Shown here: in pieces, positions 27,220-37,127 of the stretch
Numbering within the stretch: position 1 is the stretch's first letter
Layout of the letters: the number at the start of each line of letters is the position of its first letter
DNA from: CAYSQW01 sp964433135
GTDB taxonomy: Bacteria > Acidobacteriota > Aminicenantia > Aminicenantales > Aminicenantaceae
Length of the DNA stretch: 60,174 nucleotides
NCBI GenBank assembly: GCA_964433135.1
Contig: CAYSQW010000016.1
Location: forward strand, 1-60,174
Reading direction: 5' to 3'
Made by a program: the position numbers and the translations under genes
The notes under the pieces: generated by a model
Databases searched by the model: none
What the model was told of the DNA's origin: nothing
The model's input: the letters and a program-made list of their open reading frames with translations, nothing else

Positions 27220-27235
27220 TGGCATATTCTTTGCT
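27220..27235 (+). promoter_or_regulatory. sigma-54 promoter (consensus match)
   Basis: TGGCATATTCTTTGCT matches the sigma-54 consensus TGGCAYRNNNNTTGCW at every fixed position, with GG and GC separated by 10 bp. It lies in the 380-base non-coding gap and points at the permease gene starting at 27338, about 100 bases downstream. The regulator is not in the window. Confidence 0.7.
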
Positions 27236-27337
27236 ATTAAGTCCTTCTATCGCTTTCATGGCGGATCCTCCGTCCACCGGCAGGTGACGGGTCAAGGAAC
27301 GGCGCCCGGAAAGCCATTTTAATAAAAGGGAGCTTTT

Positions 27338-29704
27338 ATGATCCATAATTATTTGAAAACCTCCTTGAGAAACATAAAGCGTCATAAAATATACACGGGA
27401 ATCACGACCGTGGGGTTGGCCCTGGGAATAACGTGCTGTCTCCTCATCATGCTGTGGATTCAGGATGAACTCAGCTTCGACCGCTTTCATGCCCACGCCG
27501 GAGATATCCACCGGGTGCTCCAGGAGCAGAACTTCACCGACCATCATGAGATCCGCGCACTGACACCGCCGCCCTTGGGCCCCGCTCTCATGTCCGATTT
27601 TCCTGAAGTACTCCGGTTCAGCCGTTACACTCGATTCGTGGGGGATGTTTCTCTTGCCTACGGGGAACACGGTTTTTATGAAAGCGGGGGGGGCTACGTC
27701 GATCCTGAATTTTTCTCGATCTTTTCATTCCCTTTCCTGTCAGGTGATCCCGAGACGGCGCTTTCAGGAATATTTTCCATTATCATGACGGAAGAGACCG
27801 CTTCCAAATACTTCAAGAACGAGGACCCCATCGGAAAAAATGTACGGCTGGAAAATATTTGCGACCTCACCGTCACCGGGATCATCGAAAACGTACCCGA
27901 AAATTCTCACCTGGACTTCGACTTTCTGGTCCCCCTTTCGCTTCTGGAAAAATGGGGCACGGACCTGACTGATTGGGAAGCCTATCCGCATTCCACTTAT
28001 ATCCAGCTTCAACCCGGTACCGACACCGACGCTTTGACCGAAAAAATCAGCGGCTACTTGAAAACCATCGATGCGGATTCCCGGGATCGGCTCCTGCTGC
28101 AGTCGCTCACCCGCATCCACCTCCATTCACATTTCGCCTGGGACATCCATGCGGTCCTCGGAAATTTCCGGTATATATCCATCATGTCCCTGATCGCAAT
28201 CTTTATCCTGCTGCTGGCCTGCATAAACTTCATCAACCTCACCACCGCTCGTTCCATGAACCGGGCGATGGAAGTCGGGATCCGAAAGGTTCTGGGGGGA
28301 GACCGCAGGGACCTTATCCGGCAGTTCTTCTGTGAAACCTTTGTTCTAACCTTGTCGGCTTCCTTGGCCGCGCTGCTTCTGATAGAGCTGAGCCTCCCGG
28401 CCTTCAACCGGTTCACGGGAAAACATCTGAATTTTCACAGCTGGAATCCCGACTTGATATTGGGTTCCGTCATCCTCATCGTGATCACCGGATTTCTGGC
28501 AGGCGCATACCCGGCTTTATTCCTTGCATCATTCAGCCCCATTCATGTTCTCAAGCGGCTTGGTCCCCGAATGCCGGGACGCTCGCTGCGTATAAGAAAC
28601 GGTCTGGTCGTTTTTCAATTCGTTCTGGCCGTCGGGCTGTTGATCTGCACGCTGACCGTTTTCAATCAGCTTCGATACATCCGAACGCGCCAGATGAATG
28701 ATGCCCGGAATCCCGTGGTCGCCATACAATCCCGCGGCGGAATGATCCGGCACTTCGCTTCCTTCAAACAGGAACTCCTGCGGCATCCTGAAATCCTCTC
28801 GGTTTCCGCGGTGAGTCAGCTCATACACGCGACTCCCATGACTTCGGAAAATGTCGACTGGCAGGGAAAAAATCTTGAAGCGAATCAATCTCTGTCCGCC
28901 CTGTTCGTTAATTTCGATTACCTGGAAACCATGGGGCTTGAATTGAAAAGCGGCCGGGATTTTTCACGAGAGCGCCCCACCGACGCCACCCGAGCCTTCA
29001 TCCTCAATGAGCAGGCGGCGAAACTGCTGGAATGGGAATCTCCGCTTGACAAGGAATTCGCCATGGGGGATCGGCGCGGCACCATTATCGGCATCGTTAA
29101 AGATTATCACTTCGATTCCCTGCACCATAAGATAAATCCCCTTGTGCTTCAGGTACGTCCGCGGGAATGCCGGTATCTTCTCATAAAAATCAAGGGGGAC
29201 CGTATTCCCCAAGGCATCGCAACCCTCGGCACGGCCTGGAAGCGTTTCATCCCCCATTTCCCGTTCGACTACCGTTTTCGGAATGAAAACGTTGCGGCGA
29301 TGTACCGGAATGAAATCCGCTTGGGACGGATGTTCATCGTTTTTACGGTGCTGGCGATCGCGATCTGCTGTCTCGGGTTATTCGGACTGGCCGCTTTTAT
29401 GACCGAACAGCGGAGCAAGGAAATCGGGATCCGGAAGATCCTGGGCGCCACGTCCGGCCGTATCGTTCTCATGTTCACCGCGGCCTTTTCCAAGTGGATA
29501 TTCATCGCAAATCTCATCGCCTGGCCGTTGGCTTACTTCGCCATGCAACGCTGGCTGCGGAATTTTGCTTACCATACCTCCCTGGATATTGCATCGTTTT
29601 TCATCGCGGCGGCCACCGCCTTCATCGTGGCACTAATAACCGTATCGTTTCAGACCATCAAGGCCGCGGCTTCCGATCCGGTAAACAGCCTGCGTTACGA
29701 ATAA
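27338..29704 (+). CDS. orphan MacB/FtsX-type ABC permease
   Basis: A 788-residue protein made of two permease halves. Each has one helix, a large periplasmic MacB-like domain, and three helices; the cytoplasmic signature VGIRKVLGGDRRDL and later IGIRKILGATSGR are repeated. It ends in DPVNSLRYE. No ABC ATPase is next to it, so it belongs with the orphan duplicated permeases known in Acidobacteria. Role in efflux or envelope maintenance is inferred. Start at 27338 follows AAGGGAGC. Confidence 0.8.
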   Translation: MIHNYLKTSLRNIKRHKIYTGITTVGLALGITCCLLIMLWIQDELSFDRFHAHAGDIHRVLQEQNFTDHHEIRALTPPPLGPALMSDFPEVLRFSRYTRFVGDVSLAYGEHGFYESGGGYVDPEFFSIFSFPFLSGDPETALSGIFSIIMTEETASKYFKNEDPIGKNVRLENICDLTVTGIIENVPENSHLDFDFLVPLSLLEKWGTDLTDWEAYPHSTYIQLQPGTDTDALTEKISGYLKTIDADSRDRLLLQSLTRIHLHSHFAWDIHAVLGNFRYISIMSLIAIFILLLACINFINLTTARSMNRAMEVGIRKVLGGDRRDLIRQFFCETFVLTLSASLAALLLIELSLPAFNRFTGKHLNFHSWNPDLILGSVILIVITGFLAGAYPALFLASFSPIHVLKRLGPRMPGRSLRIRNGLVVFQFVLAVGLLICTLTVFNQLRYIRTRQMNDARNPVVAIQSRGGMIRHFASFKQELLRHPEILSVSAVSQLIHATPMTSENVDWQGKNLEANQSLSALFVNFDYLETMGLELKSGRDFSRERPTDATRAFILNEQAAKLLEWESPLDKEFAMGDRRGTIIGIVKDYHFDSLHHKINPLVLQVRPRECRYLLIKIKGDRIPQGIATLGTAWKRFIPHFPFDYRFRNENVAAMYRNEIRLGRMFIVFTVLAIAICCLGLFGLAAFMTEQRSKEIGIRKILGATSGRIVLMFTAAFSKWIFIANLIAWPLAYFAMQRWLRNFAYHTSLDIASFFIAAATAFIVALITVSFQTIKAAASDPVNSLRYE

Positions 29705-29732
29705 GCGGAGGCAATGACAAAATCGAATGGGT

Positions 29733-29762
29733 AAAGGAGCGAAGCACCGCTTGCGCTTTTTT
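29733..29762 (+). terminator. possible intrinsic terminator after permease gene
   Basis: A short hairpin (GCGAAGC with GCTTGCGC, one bulge) is followed by a T-run, with A's on the left side. It sits between the convergent permease and porin genes and could serve both. Confidence 0.55.
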
Positions 29763-29790
29763 ACGATAACATCCTATTTTGTCCGGTGTT

Positions 29791-30957
29791 TTAAAAAAGC
29801 AGTTGAGTCTGAAGGGTGAGCACGCCGCGGCTCCGGATCTTATCCCGGATATCGCGGGTTTTAAGCCTTGCGTATTCCATTTTGATATTGACGGAATGCC
29901 CTTGAAGCCAAGTGTTCATACCGACACGCAGGTTTTCCGCGTACGCACGCGCCCGGGCCGAGGCATATTCGGGCGAGAATTTCTCATATGAGATCACGGG
30001 CCCCCAGGACTTGAACCGGAATCCCGCTTCCAAACCGTATGCATCACCGGTCATGGAAACCTCCGATCCGCTGTACTGCAGGTCGGTTCCACGGTTATAA
30101 TGGAAATAATTGCCTTGAAAGATCGCGCTCATATCCCGGTTCAATGGAAAATCGATGATCAGATCCGTGGTCACGGCACTGTAATCGACCGCCGCCTCTG
30201 CGGAAAACGATCCCGCATAAAGAGCCTTTTTCTGCGCATCGAATCCGATCCCGAGGGAAACGATTTTCGCGGCTCCCAGATGATTCCCGCCATAAAAAAA
30301 TCCTTCTTCCGGATCAAATAGATTTACCTGCATGCGTCCCGTAAACCGCGGAAGGTCACGAGGATTCAAAGGGGAAGAGCAGCTTTTCTTTCCGCGCACG
30401 CCATTGAAAATCCCCGCCCGGACATCGAGACGCTTATTCAGAAACAACCCCCGGAGCTCGAATCCGGAGTCCCGCCACACCTTGTGCGATCCCGTGGGAA
30501 ACCGGATGAGAACCGAATGATAGTCCAGCGTGTTCAATGAGGCGGCGCTCTGCCGGTTGTGGTGGGAAAACGGCAGCAGGATCATGCCGAAAGCCAGATC
30601 GAGGCTGTCGATGAAACTTGAGTCTCTGACGAGGTTGAAATCGACATAGGCGTCCTGAATGAAGAACGCCTGCGTCCAGTCACCTTCTTTCCCCCAATTG
30701 GGCATGTCGGTTTCGACGAAAAAGGAAATCCGATCATTGACCTTGCCGGAAAGAAGGATCCGGGCCCGCCGCAGGTAAGCCTCGGCTCCCCATGCGTCCC
30801 CATTCGGAGCGCCGTTCTCGACCAACTGCATCCAGGGCTGCAGCAGCAGCCGCAGCTTGATGGACGGCTTCTCCTCGGCATTCGGTTCCGAAGCGAAACC
30901 CAGCGTGGAGATCAACACCGCTATCGACAATATCCGGATCGTTTTCCATCTTCTCAT
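29791..30957 (-). CDS. outer-membrane porin-like protein (phosphate-selective porin O/P type)
   Basis: A 388-residue protein with a signal peptide (about 1-28) and alternating beta strands to an aromatic C-terminus (LQTQLLF), as outer-membrane barrels have. Segments such as YLRRARILLSGKVNDRISFFVETD and FGMILLPFSHHNRQ match porin O/P family proteins. AAGGAG precedes the start. It should form a channel in the outer membrane. The preferred solute is not clear. Confidence 0.72.
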   Translation of the reverse strand: MRRWKTIRILSIAVLISTLGFASEPNAEEKPSIKLRLLLQPWMQLVENGAPNGDAWGAEAYLRRARILLSGKVNDRISFFVETDMPNWGKEGDWTQAFFIQDAYVDFNLVRDSSFIDSLDLAFGMILLPFSHHNRQSAASLNTLDYHSVLIRFPTGSHKVWRDSGFELRGLFLNKRLDVRAGIFNGVRGKKSCSSPLNPRDLPRFTGRMQVNLFDPEEGFFYGGNHLGAAKIVSLGIGFDAQKKALYAGSFSAEAAVDYSAVTTDLIIDFPLNRDMSAIFQGNYFHYNRGTDLQYSGSEVSMTGDAYGLEAGFRFKSWGPVISYEKFSPEYASARARAYAENLRVGMNTWLQGHSVNIKMEYARLKTRDIRDKIRSRGVLTLQTQLLF

Positions 30958-31182
30958 TTTGTCATGCTCCTTTTTAACGGCATAGTGTGCAAAAAGATCC
31001 CTGCCTCGTCAACACATTTGCTGATATTTAACCTCAAAACAGCCCTAACTCCGAATTATGCCCTGTTTTTTTTCCACCCTGCCGCTTTACCCCCCACAAG
31101 AATTGACATGATTCTATTTCAACCACTGCCCGAAAACGGACACATCCTGTCGCTTCTCCGAACATTTTTTGAACTTCCCGTA

Positions 31183-31196
31183 ATCGGGATCCCGAT
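31183..31196. promoter_or_regulatory. 14-bp perfect palindrome upstream of padR
   Basis: ATCGGGATCCCGAT is a perfect palindrome 20 bases upstream of a sigma-54-type -24 element. It is a candidate operator for PadR or an activator. PadR operators usually resemble ATGT-N8-ACAT, so this is not a clear PadR site. Confidence 0.45.
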
Positions 31197-31215
31197 CATA
31201 ACCTGAAAAACATTC

Positions 31216-31231
31216 TGGCACGGTTTTGGCA
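31216..31231 (+). promoter_or_regulatory. sigma-54-type promoter candidate for padR operon
   Basis: TGGCACGGTTTTGGCA has the required 10-bp gap between GG and GC and a perfect -24 TGGCAC. The -12 reads TGGCA instead of TTGCA, the same deviation as in the pilin candidate at 510-525. It is about 80 bases upstream of the padR start codon. Confidence 0.45.
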
Positions 31232-31312
31232 TACCTTGTATTGCTATGTATTCATGCGAAAGAATCATGCTTCTCCCGAATAAAAAGCCGGGAAACAAAA
31301 ACGGAGGGTAAA

Positions 31313-31651
31313 ATGATATCAAAAGCGCTCATCGCCGCCTCGACCAAACCGATGATTCTCTCGATCCTTCTCGGCGGAGAGAATTACGGCTACCAGATCA
31401 TCCAAAGCGTCAAACGGATTTCAGGCGGAAAGCTCGACTGGAGCGACGGCATGCTCTATCCCGTCCTCCACCGCCTGGAAAAGGACGACCTCATCGTGTC
31501 GCAGTGGAAAGTCTCCGAAGAAGGCCGCCGGAGAAAATACTATTGCATCACCGAGGCGGGCCGCCTTGAACTGCAGGCGGACATGAAGCAGTGGATGAGC
31601 GTACACGAAGCCCTCTCCAAGTTGTGGCACCCTCAATCCGTATTCGAATAA
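31313..31651 (+). CDS. PadR-family transcriptional regulator
   Basis: A 112-residue winged-helix regulator. The N-terminus ILSILLGGENYGYQIIQSVK and LDWSDGMLYPVLHRLEKDDL are characteristic of PadR, followed by RRKYYCITEAG and a helical tail. The start at 31313 has GGAGGG upstream. It lies just before two orphan permease genes, an arrangement repeatedly seen in Acidobacteria-type genomes, so it probably represses them. The inducer is unknown. Confidence 0.88.
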   Translation: MISKALIAASTKPMILSILLGGENYGYQIIQSVKRISGGKLDWSDGMLYPVLHRLEKDDLIVSQWKVSEEGRRRKYYCITEAGRLELQADMKQWMSVHEALSKLWHPQSVFE

Positions 31652-31664
31652 GAGAAAGGAGTCA

Positions 31665-34304
31665 ATGATGTTCGATCTGGATAAAGCTGTTCGGTCATGG
31701 CGCAAGAACATGGCCTCGAACGAATCTCTTGAGGACGGAACCCTCGCCGAGCTGGAATCTCATCTCCTTGATGAAATCGACCGGCTCTCGGAGGCGGGAA
31801 AATCTCTTCGGGAAGCTTTTGGACAGGCGGTTCAAACGATCGGCTTCCCCGACCATATCGGAGCCGAATGCTATAAAACCTCCACCCGGAGATGGAGCGG
31901 ACGCCCTCCCTGGAAACCGTCCCGCTGGATTCCCTCCCTGGCTTCCAATTATTTTAAAACCACCGTGCGAAAACTCAAACGGCATAAAGGATACTCCGCT
32001 ATCAATATCGCCGGTCTGGCAATCGGTATGGCGATCTGCCTGCTCATTCTTCTGTGGGTGCGCGACGAACTCAGTTACGACCGTTTTCACGCCAACAGCC
32101 GGCATATATTCAGAATCACATCGGAAAATCATACGGGAGGAAGGATCGACGCCTCCGCAGGCTCCCCCGCTCCCATCGGCCCGACATTGAAGGAAATTTT
32201 CCCGGAGATACGCCGGTATACACGGGTGCAGTCGGGGTGGACGGGCTGGTTTCTGCATTACGGGGATATAAATTTCATGGAAGAACGCTTGGCCGCGGTC
32301 GATCCCTCTTTCTTCGAGGTGTTTCCGTTCCCTTTTATCAAAGGCGATCCGAAAACCGCTTTACTGGAACGCCACTCCATCGTACTGACAAAAACCCTGG
32401 CGGCAAAATGCTTCGGTGATGAAGAGCCGTTGGGAAAAACCATGCAGATATCCGACAGCGACATGACCGTCACCGGAGTGATCGAAGATCCTCCCCATAA
32501 TTCCCACCTCCAATTCGATTATGCTTTTCCCGCCGTCAACATGACCGATTGGCGTTCATCCCGGCTCGACAGCTGGAAGTACGACCAATTCGCCACCTAT
32601 ATTCTCGTGCATGAAAACACGCGCATATCCGAACTCGGCAAAAAGATTCTGGATATCGTCAAGAACTACGACAGCGAAGCGAACCTCAAGCTTTTTCTTC
32701 AGCCTTTGAAAGATATTCACCTGCACTCGGCGGGAATGAACTCATGGATGGTGGTATATCCCAATCCCGGAAATATCGATTATGTCCGGATCTTTTCCGT
32801 GATCGCGGCCTGTATCCTCCTGCTGGCCTGTATCAATTTCATGAACCTTTCCACCGCCCGGGCCGGGACCCGGGTTCGGGAGGTCGGGATGCGCAAAGTC
32901 TCCGGCGCCGATAGATCCGACCTCATCCAGCAGTTCTTCGGCGAATCCCTGGTTCTGGCGTTCCTGTCCCTGATTCTGGCGGTTCTGCTGGCGGAATTCC
33001 TGCTGCCGGCATTCAATCTTCTATCCGGAAAATCCCTATCCCTGGACCTGACCGCCGGGCCGGAAATAATCCTCGGACTGCTTGCCGTGGCCCTCGTTAC
33101 CGGGATCGTGTCCGGAAGCTACCCCGCTCTCTTCCTCTCTTCATTTCAGCCGGTCAAGGTGCTGAGACCTTCGGTTCGATACGATACCGGCCGCGGAGGC
33201 GCTCTCAGGAAAGTCCTGGTCGTCAGCCAATTCACCTTCACCGTGGTTTTGATCATCGGAACCGTCGTCATCCACAGTCAGCTTCGCTTCATTCAAAACA
33301 AAGATCTCGGGTACGACAAAGATAACATCATGACATTCGCTTCCTACGGACAGTACGACGAAAATTATCCCGCCTCCCGCGGCGAGCTGCTTCAGAATCC
33401 TAATATCCTCAATGTCTGCCGGGCCTTTCCTCCCGGACCGGGTCACGATGGAAATACCGAAGTCACCTGGGAAGGAAAAGATCCCGCAGTCGAAGTCATG
33501 TTTTTCAACGAAGCGGTCGATTATGATTATCTCGATACTTTCGGAATGAGCATGGCGGAGGGGCGGTTCTTCTCCCCGAAATTCCCTACGGACACGGAAA
33601 ACTACATCATCAACGAAACCGCGGTCAAAGCCATGGGATTGGACAATCCCCTGGGCAAAAAGTTAACCTATCGCGAAGCGTCCGGCACGATCATCGGCGT
33701 CATCAAAGATTATCACGGCGGCTCTCTCCACCGGAAGATCGAGCCCAAGGTCATCACATACAGTCCCGGAGGTTTCTTCGTTTGCGTCAAATATCGGGGC
33801 GCTGAAAACAAGGTCATCGGTTTTCTAAAAGAAAAATGGGATAAATTCGTCCCCGGCTACCCTTTTCAATACCGCTTCCTGGACGAGTCCATCGCCGCCC
33901 AATATGAGACCGAACATCACATCGGCAGGATATTCCAATATTTCAGCGGACTGGCCGTATTGATCGCCTGCCTCGGGCTGTTCGGACTGGCTTCTTTTTC
34001 CGCCGAGCGGCGCACGAAAGAAATCGGCATCCGCAAGATTCTGGGAGCCAGCGCTTCCGGCATCATTTTTTCGTTTTCCAAGGAGTTCGCCAAATGGGTG
34101 CTGCTGGCCAACCTCATCGCCTGGCCGGCGGCTTATTGGATCATGTTCGCCTGGCTGCAAAGGTTCGCATATCGAATCGATCTGGATATCAAGATTTTCA
34201 TGCTGTCGGCCGCGGCATCCCTGGCGATCGCCGTCATCACCGTCAGCTATCAATCGCTGCGAACCGCCCTGGCGAATCCCGTGGATTCGCTTCGTTATGA
34301 ATAA
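31665..34304 (+). CDS. orphan MacB/FtsX-type permease with N-terminal prefix domain
   Basis: An 879-residue protein. The first 85 residues are a soluble helical prefix (FDLDKAVRSWRKNM, DEIDRLSEAG) found before many PadR-linked permeases. Two permease halves follow, with VGMRKVSGADRSDL and IGIRKILGASASG signatures and a C-terminal NPVDSLRYE. There is no ATPase partner nearby. AAAGGAG precedes the ATG pair at 31665/31668. It is 14 nt after padR, and the next permease is its paralogue. Confidence 0.82.
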   Translation: MMFDLDKAVRSWRKNMASNESLEDGTLAELESHLLDEIDRLSEAGKSLREAFGQAVQTIGFPDHIGAECYKTSTRRWSGRPPWKPSRWIPSLASNYFKTTVRKLKRHKGYSAINIAGLAIGMAICLLILLWVRDELSYDRFHANSRHIFRITSENHTGGRIDASAGSPAPIGPTLKEIFPEIRRYTRVQSGWTGWFLHYGDINFMEERLAAVDPSFFEVFPFPFIKGDPKTALLERHSIVLTKTLAAKCFGDEEPLGKTMQISDSDMTVTGVIEDPPHNSHLQFDYAFPAVNMTDWRSSRLDSWKYDQFATYILVHENTRISELGKKILDIVKNYDSEANLKLFLQPLKDIHLHSAGMNSWMVVYPNPGNIDYVRIFSVIAACILLLACINFMNLSTARAGTRVREVGMRKVSGADRSDLIQQFFGESLVLAFLSLILAVLLAEFLLPAFNLLSGKSLSLDLTAGPEIILGLLAVALVTGIVSGSYPALFLSSFQPVKVLRPSVRYDTGRGGALRKVLVVSQFTFTVVLIIGTVVIHSQLRFIQNKDLGYDKDNIMTFASYGQYDENYPASRGELLQNPNILNVCRAFPPGPGHDGNTEVTWEGKDPAVEVMFFNEAVDYDYLDTFGMSMAEGRFFSPKFPTDTENYIINETAVKAMGLDNPLGKKLTYREASGTIIGVIKDYHGGSLHRKIEPKVITYSPGGFFVCVKYRGAENKVIGFLKEKWDKFVPGYPFQYRFLDESIAAQYETEHHIGRIFQYFSGLAVLIACLGLFGLASFSAERRTKEIGIRKILGASASGIIFSFSKEFAKWVLLANLIAWPAAYWIMFAWLQRFAYRIDLDIKIFMLSAAASLAIAVITVSYQSLRTALANPVDSLRYE

Positions 34305-34359
34305 TCGTTTCATGCAATAAATCGGCACCATGACAAATCGGCAAACGGGAGAAAAAAAG

Positions 34360-36993
34360 ATGTTTGATCTGGAAAAAGTCATTCGGCAATGGCGAAAGAA
34401 ATTACAGCGAAGTGAAAGGATTGAGGACGGTCAGATCGCTGAGTTGGAGTCTCACCTCCGGGATGAGACGGAAAGGCTTACGGCGGAAGGCCTTTCTCAA
34501 CAGGAGGCTTTCGAAAAAGCCGTCTTCGACATTGGAGAAACCCGAAGCCTTGGATATGAATTTTATAAAAGCAACCTCCGCTCCGGCAGACCGGGAATAG
34601 CTTCAGCGCTGCCATGGAATTATCTCAAGCTCGCGCTCCGGAAGCTCAAACTGCAAAAAGGTTATTCTTTCATCAACATCATCGGTCTCGCGGTGGGGAT
34701 CGCCTGCTGCCTCTTCATCATGATGTATGTCCGATTCGAGCTCAGTTTCGACAACCACCATCCGGATGTGGACAGGATCTACCTCGTGGGTCAGCACCGA
34801 CAATCACAGAACGGCATCGAAATGACGCGAGGGAATTTCCCGCTGATGGCGCCTACGCTCAAGGAGCGCTTTCCGCAAGTGGAGGCCGCCGCGGCGATCA
34901 ACGGCGGCTGGATCGTTCAGGTTAAGAATCAGGAGAAGGTTTTCAATGAACAATCTCTCTGGCATGCGGATCCCGGGGTGATCGAGGTGCTGTCGATTCC
35001 TTTCCTCAGGGGAGATCCCGGCTCCGCCCTGAAAAGACCCTATACGGCGGTCCTGTCGGAAGCAATGGCCAAAAAGTATTTCGCCGACACCGATCCGATG
35101 GGCGAATCCATTCAGATCGGTGACGACGCATTCGAGATAACCGGAATCGTCCGGGATCCTCCGCTCAATTCGGACTTCCGTCATCAGATCATCATGTCCT
35201 GGGCGACGATCGCGGAAGAGGAACACTGGCAGAGCTGGTCGCCCGGGATGGCCGCGACATTCTGTCTCATAAAACTGAGACCTGAAGTCGATGCCACACA
35301 ATTCGAAGCTTTGATCAGCGATCTTCCCCGTGAGTATTGCGCCGAAAAGCTGGATGAAATGGGCCAGGATTACCGCAACATGCTGTTGAGCATAAAAGAC
35401 ACTCACCGGACCTCGCTTGTCCATGGGGAGATCGTTCCTTCGCCACACATGGTCCTGGTCTATATCTTTTCGGCCGTAGCCGCTCTCATCCTGCTGATCG
35501 CCTGCATGAATTTCATGAATCTGGCGACGGCCCGGTCGGCCGGCCGCTCCATTGAAGTCGGGATCCGTAAAGTCGTGGGCGCCCGACGTCATCAGATAGC
35601 CCGACAGTTTATCATTGAATCCCTAATGGTCGCCCTGATCTCCCTGATCCTGGCGGTTGTGCTGGTTCAACTCGGGCTGCCATTCTTCAACCGATTGGCC
35701 CAAACCCAATTCAGCAACAGCGATCTCCGGCAGCCGGTCATCCTCGCCGGCATGCTCGGACTCCTGCTCGTCGTAGGGATCGCGGCCGGCAGCTATCCCG
35801 CTTTCATCCTCTCGGCTTTCAGGCCGATCGCGGTTTTAAAAGGGAAATCAAGATCAGGTGCAGGCGGCGCTCTCATGCGAAGGCTCCTGGTCGTCGGCCA
35901 GTTCACCATCTCCATCGCCCTGGTTATCAGCTCGCTCATCATCTACACCCAGATCAAATACATGAAAAAGCAACCCTTGGGATTCGATAAGCAACAGAAA
36001 CTCGTGATCCAGACCAAAGGCTGGAGGATGATGACGGAAAATTATGAGGTGATTAAAAGTGAATATCTCCGGCATCCATCCGTGATAAACGCCACCGCCG
36101 CTTCCGGTATTCCGGGCAGCATGATCAACCGCACCTGGATTTATCCTACCGGAAAAGAAGACACCCTCGGTCAGGCTTTCCGCAGCCTCCGCTGCGACCA
36201 CGATTTCACGAAAGTCTACGGGCTTGAAATGGCGGCCGGCCGTCCCTTCAACAAAAAGATCGAATCGGACACCTATCAGGCCGTTATCATCAACGAAGCC
36301 GGCGTCAAGGCATTCGGCTGGGCTTCCCCCGAGGAAGCCCTGGGCAAGGAACTCGGGGATGAAAAAAATCCCATCATCGGCGTCGTAAAAGATTATCACT
36401 GGTGGGGACTGCAGAGAAAGATCGAACCCATGATGATGCGGGTGGTTCCGGATCTTTTTCGTGCCGTCACCCTCACCGTGGATACGAACGACCTGCCGGA
36501 GACCATCGCCTACCTTAAGGATACCTATCTGAAATTTTTTCCCGGCGACCTGTTCGAATATCACTTCGTGGATGCGATCTTCGACCTCCAGTACCGGGCG
36601 GAAGAACGCATCGGGCGGATCTTCAGGGTTTTTACCGGATTGGCCATATTCATCGCCTGTCTCGGTTTGTTCGGGTTGGCCTCTTTCATCGCTCAGAAAC
36701 GCACCAAGGAGATCGGCATCCGTAAAGTCCTGGGGGCATCGGTGGGCGAGATGGTAGTGCTGCTGTCCAGGGAATTCAGCAAATGGGTACTGGCGGCCAA
36801 CCTGCTGGCCTGGCCGATCGCCTATTTCATCGGTCAGAGATGGCTTCAGGGATTCGCGTACAAAATCCAACCGGGCTGGGAATTATTTGTCCTCTCGGGA
36901 CTCGGGGCGCTTCTGATCGCCGTCATGACCGTCAGTTATCAATCCGTACGCACGGCCGCTTCCAATCCCGTGGATGCGCTGCGGTATGAGTAA
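34360..36993 (+). CDS. orphan MacB/FtsX-type permease with N-terminal prefix domain (paralogue)
   Basis: An 877-residue paralogue of the previous gene, sharing the prefix domain (MFDLEKVIRQWRKK) and both permease halves, and ending NPVDALRYE. Signature cytoplasmic loops are VGIRKVVGARRHQI and IGIRKVLGASVGEM. The start at 34360 is preferred because it matches the paralogue's MFDL start and GGGAG lies upstream; an ATG at 34330 is possible. The pair probably arose by tandem duplication and may act as a heteromer. Confidence 0.82.
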   Translation: MFDLEKVIRQWRKKLQRSERIEDGQIAELESHLRDETERLTAEGLSQQEAFEKAVFDIGETRSLGYEFYKSNLRSGRPGIASALPWNYLKLALRKLKLQKGYSFINIIGLAVGIACCLFIMMYVRFELSFDNHHPDVDRIYLVGQHRQSQNGIEMTRGNFPLMAPTLKERFPQVEAAAAINGGWIVQVKNQEKVFNEQSLWHADPGVIEVLSIPFLRGDPGSALKRPYTAVLSEAMAKKYFADTDPMGESIQIGDDAFEITGIVRDPPLNSDFRHQIIMSWATIAEEEHWQSWSPGMAATFCLIKLRPEVDATQFEALISDLPREYCAEKLDEMGQDYRNMLLSIKDTHRTSLVHGEIVPSPHMVLVYIFSAVAALILLIACMNFMNLATARSAGRSIEVGIRKVVGARRHQIARQFIIESLMVALISLILAVVLVQLGLPFFNRLAQTQFSNSDLRQPVILAGMLGLLLVVGIAAGSYPAFILSAFRPIAVLKGKSRSGAGGALMRRLLVVGQFTISIALVISSLIIYTQIKYMKKQPLGFDKQQKLVIQTKGWRMMTENYEVIKSEYLRHPSVINATAASGIPGSMINRTWIYPTGKEDTLGQAFRSLRCDHDFTKVYGLEMAAGRPFNKKIESDTYQAVIINEAGVKAFGWASPEEALGKELGDEKNPIIGVVKDYHWWGLQRKIEPMMMRVVPDLFRAVTLTVDTNDLPETIAYLKDTYLKFFPGDLFEYHFVDAIFDLQYRAEERIGRIFRVFTGLAIFIACLGLFGLASFIAQKRTKEIGIRKVLGASVGEMVVLLSREFSKWVLAANLLAWPIAYFIGQRWLQGFAYKIQPGWELFVLSGLGALLIAVMTVSYQSVRTAASNPVDALRYE

Positions 36994-37015
36994 TGAAAAG
37001 AATTAAGAGAATATA

Positions 37016-37097
37016 TCGATTGAAGGGCATCCGAGGCGGAAGGTTTTCGATTGATCCCATTTGCTATTCATGGATACCATTCCCCTTCTTCAATCGA
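37016..37097. repeat. three TCGATTGA-type sites upstream of the ankyrin-MBL gene
   Basis: TCGATTGA occurs at 37016-37023 and 37047-37054, and inverted at 37090-37097. The first and last extend to a perfect 10-bp inverted pair (TCGATTGAAG and CTTCAATCGA, 37016-37025 and 37088-37097). Three copies in 82 bases directly upstream of one gene suggest a regulator-binding array. The factor is unknown. Confidence 0.5.
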
Positions 37098-37127
37098 ACA
37101 CACGTATGAAATATACAGGAGAAATAA

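Noticed and set aside
31228..31246. Second sigma-54 match TGGCATACC-TTGCT before padR
   Set aside because: GG and GC are 13 bp apart instead of 10, so it cannot be a standard promoter; the overlapping candidate at 31216 is kept.
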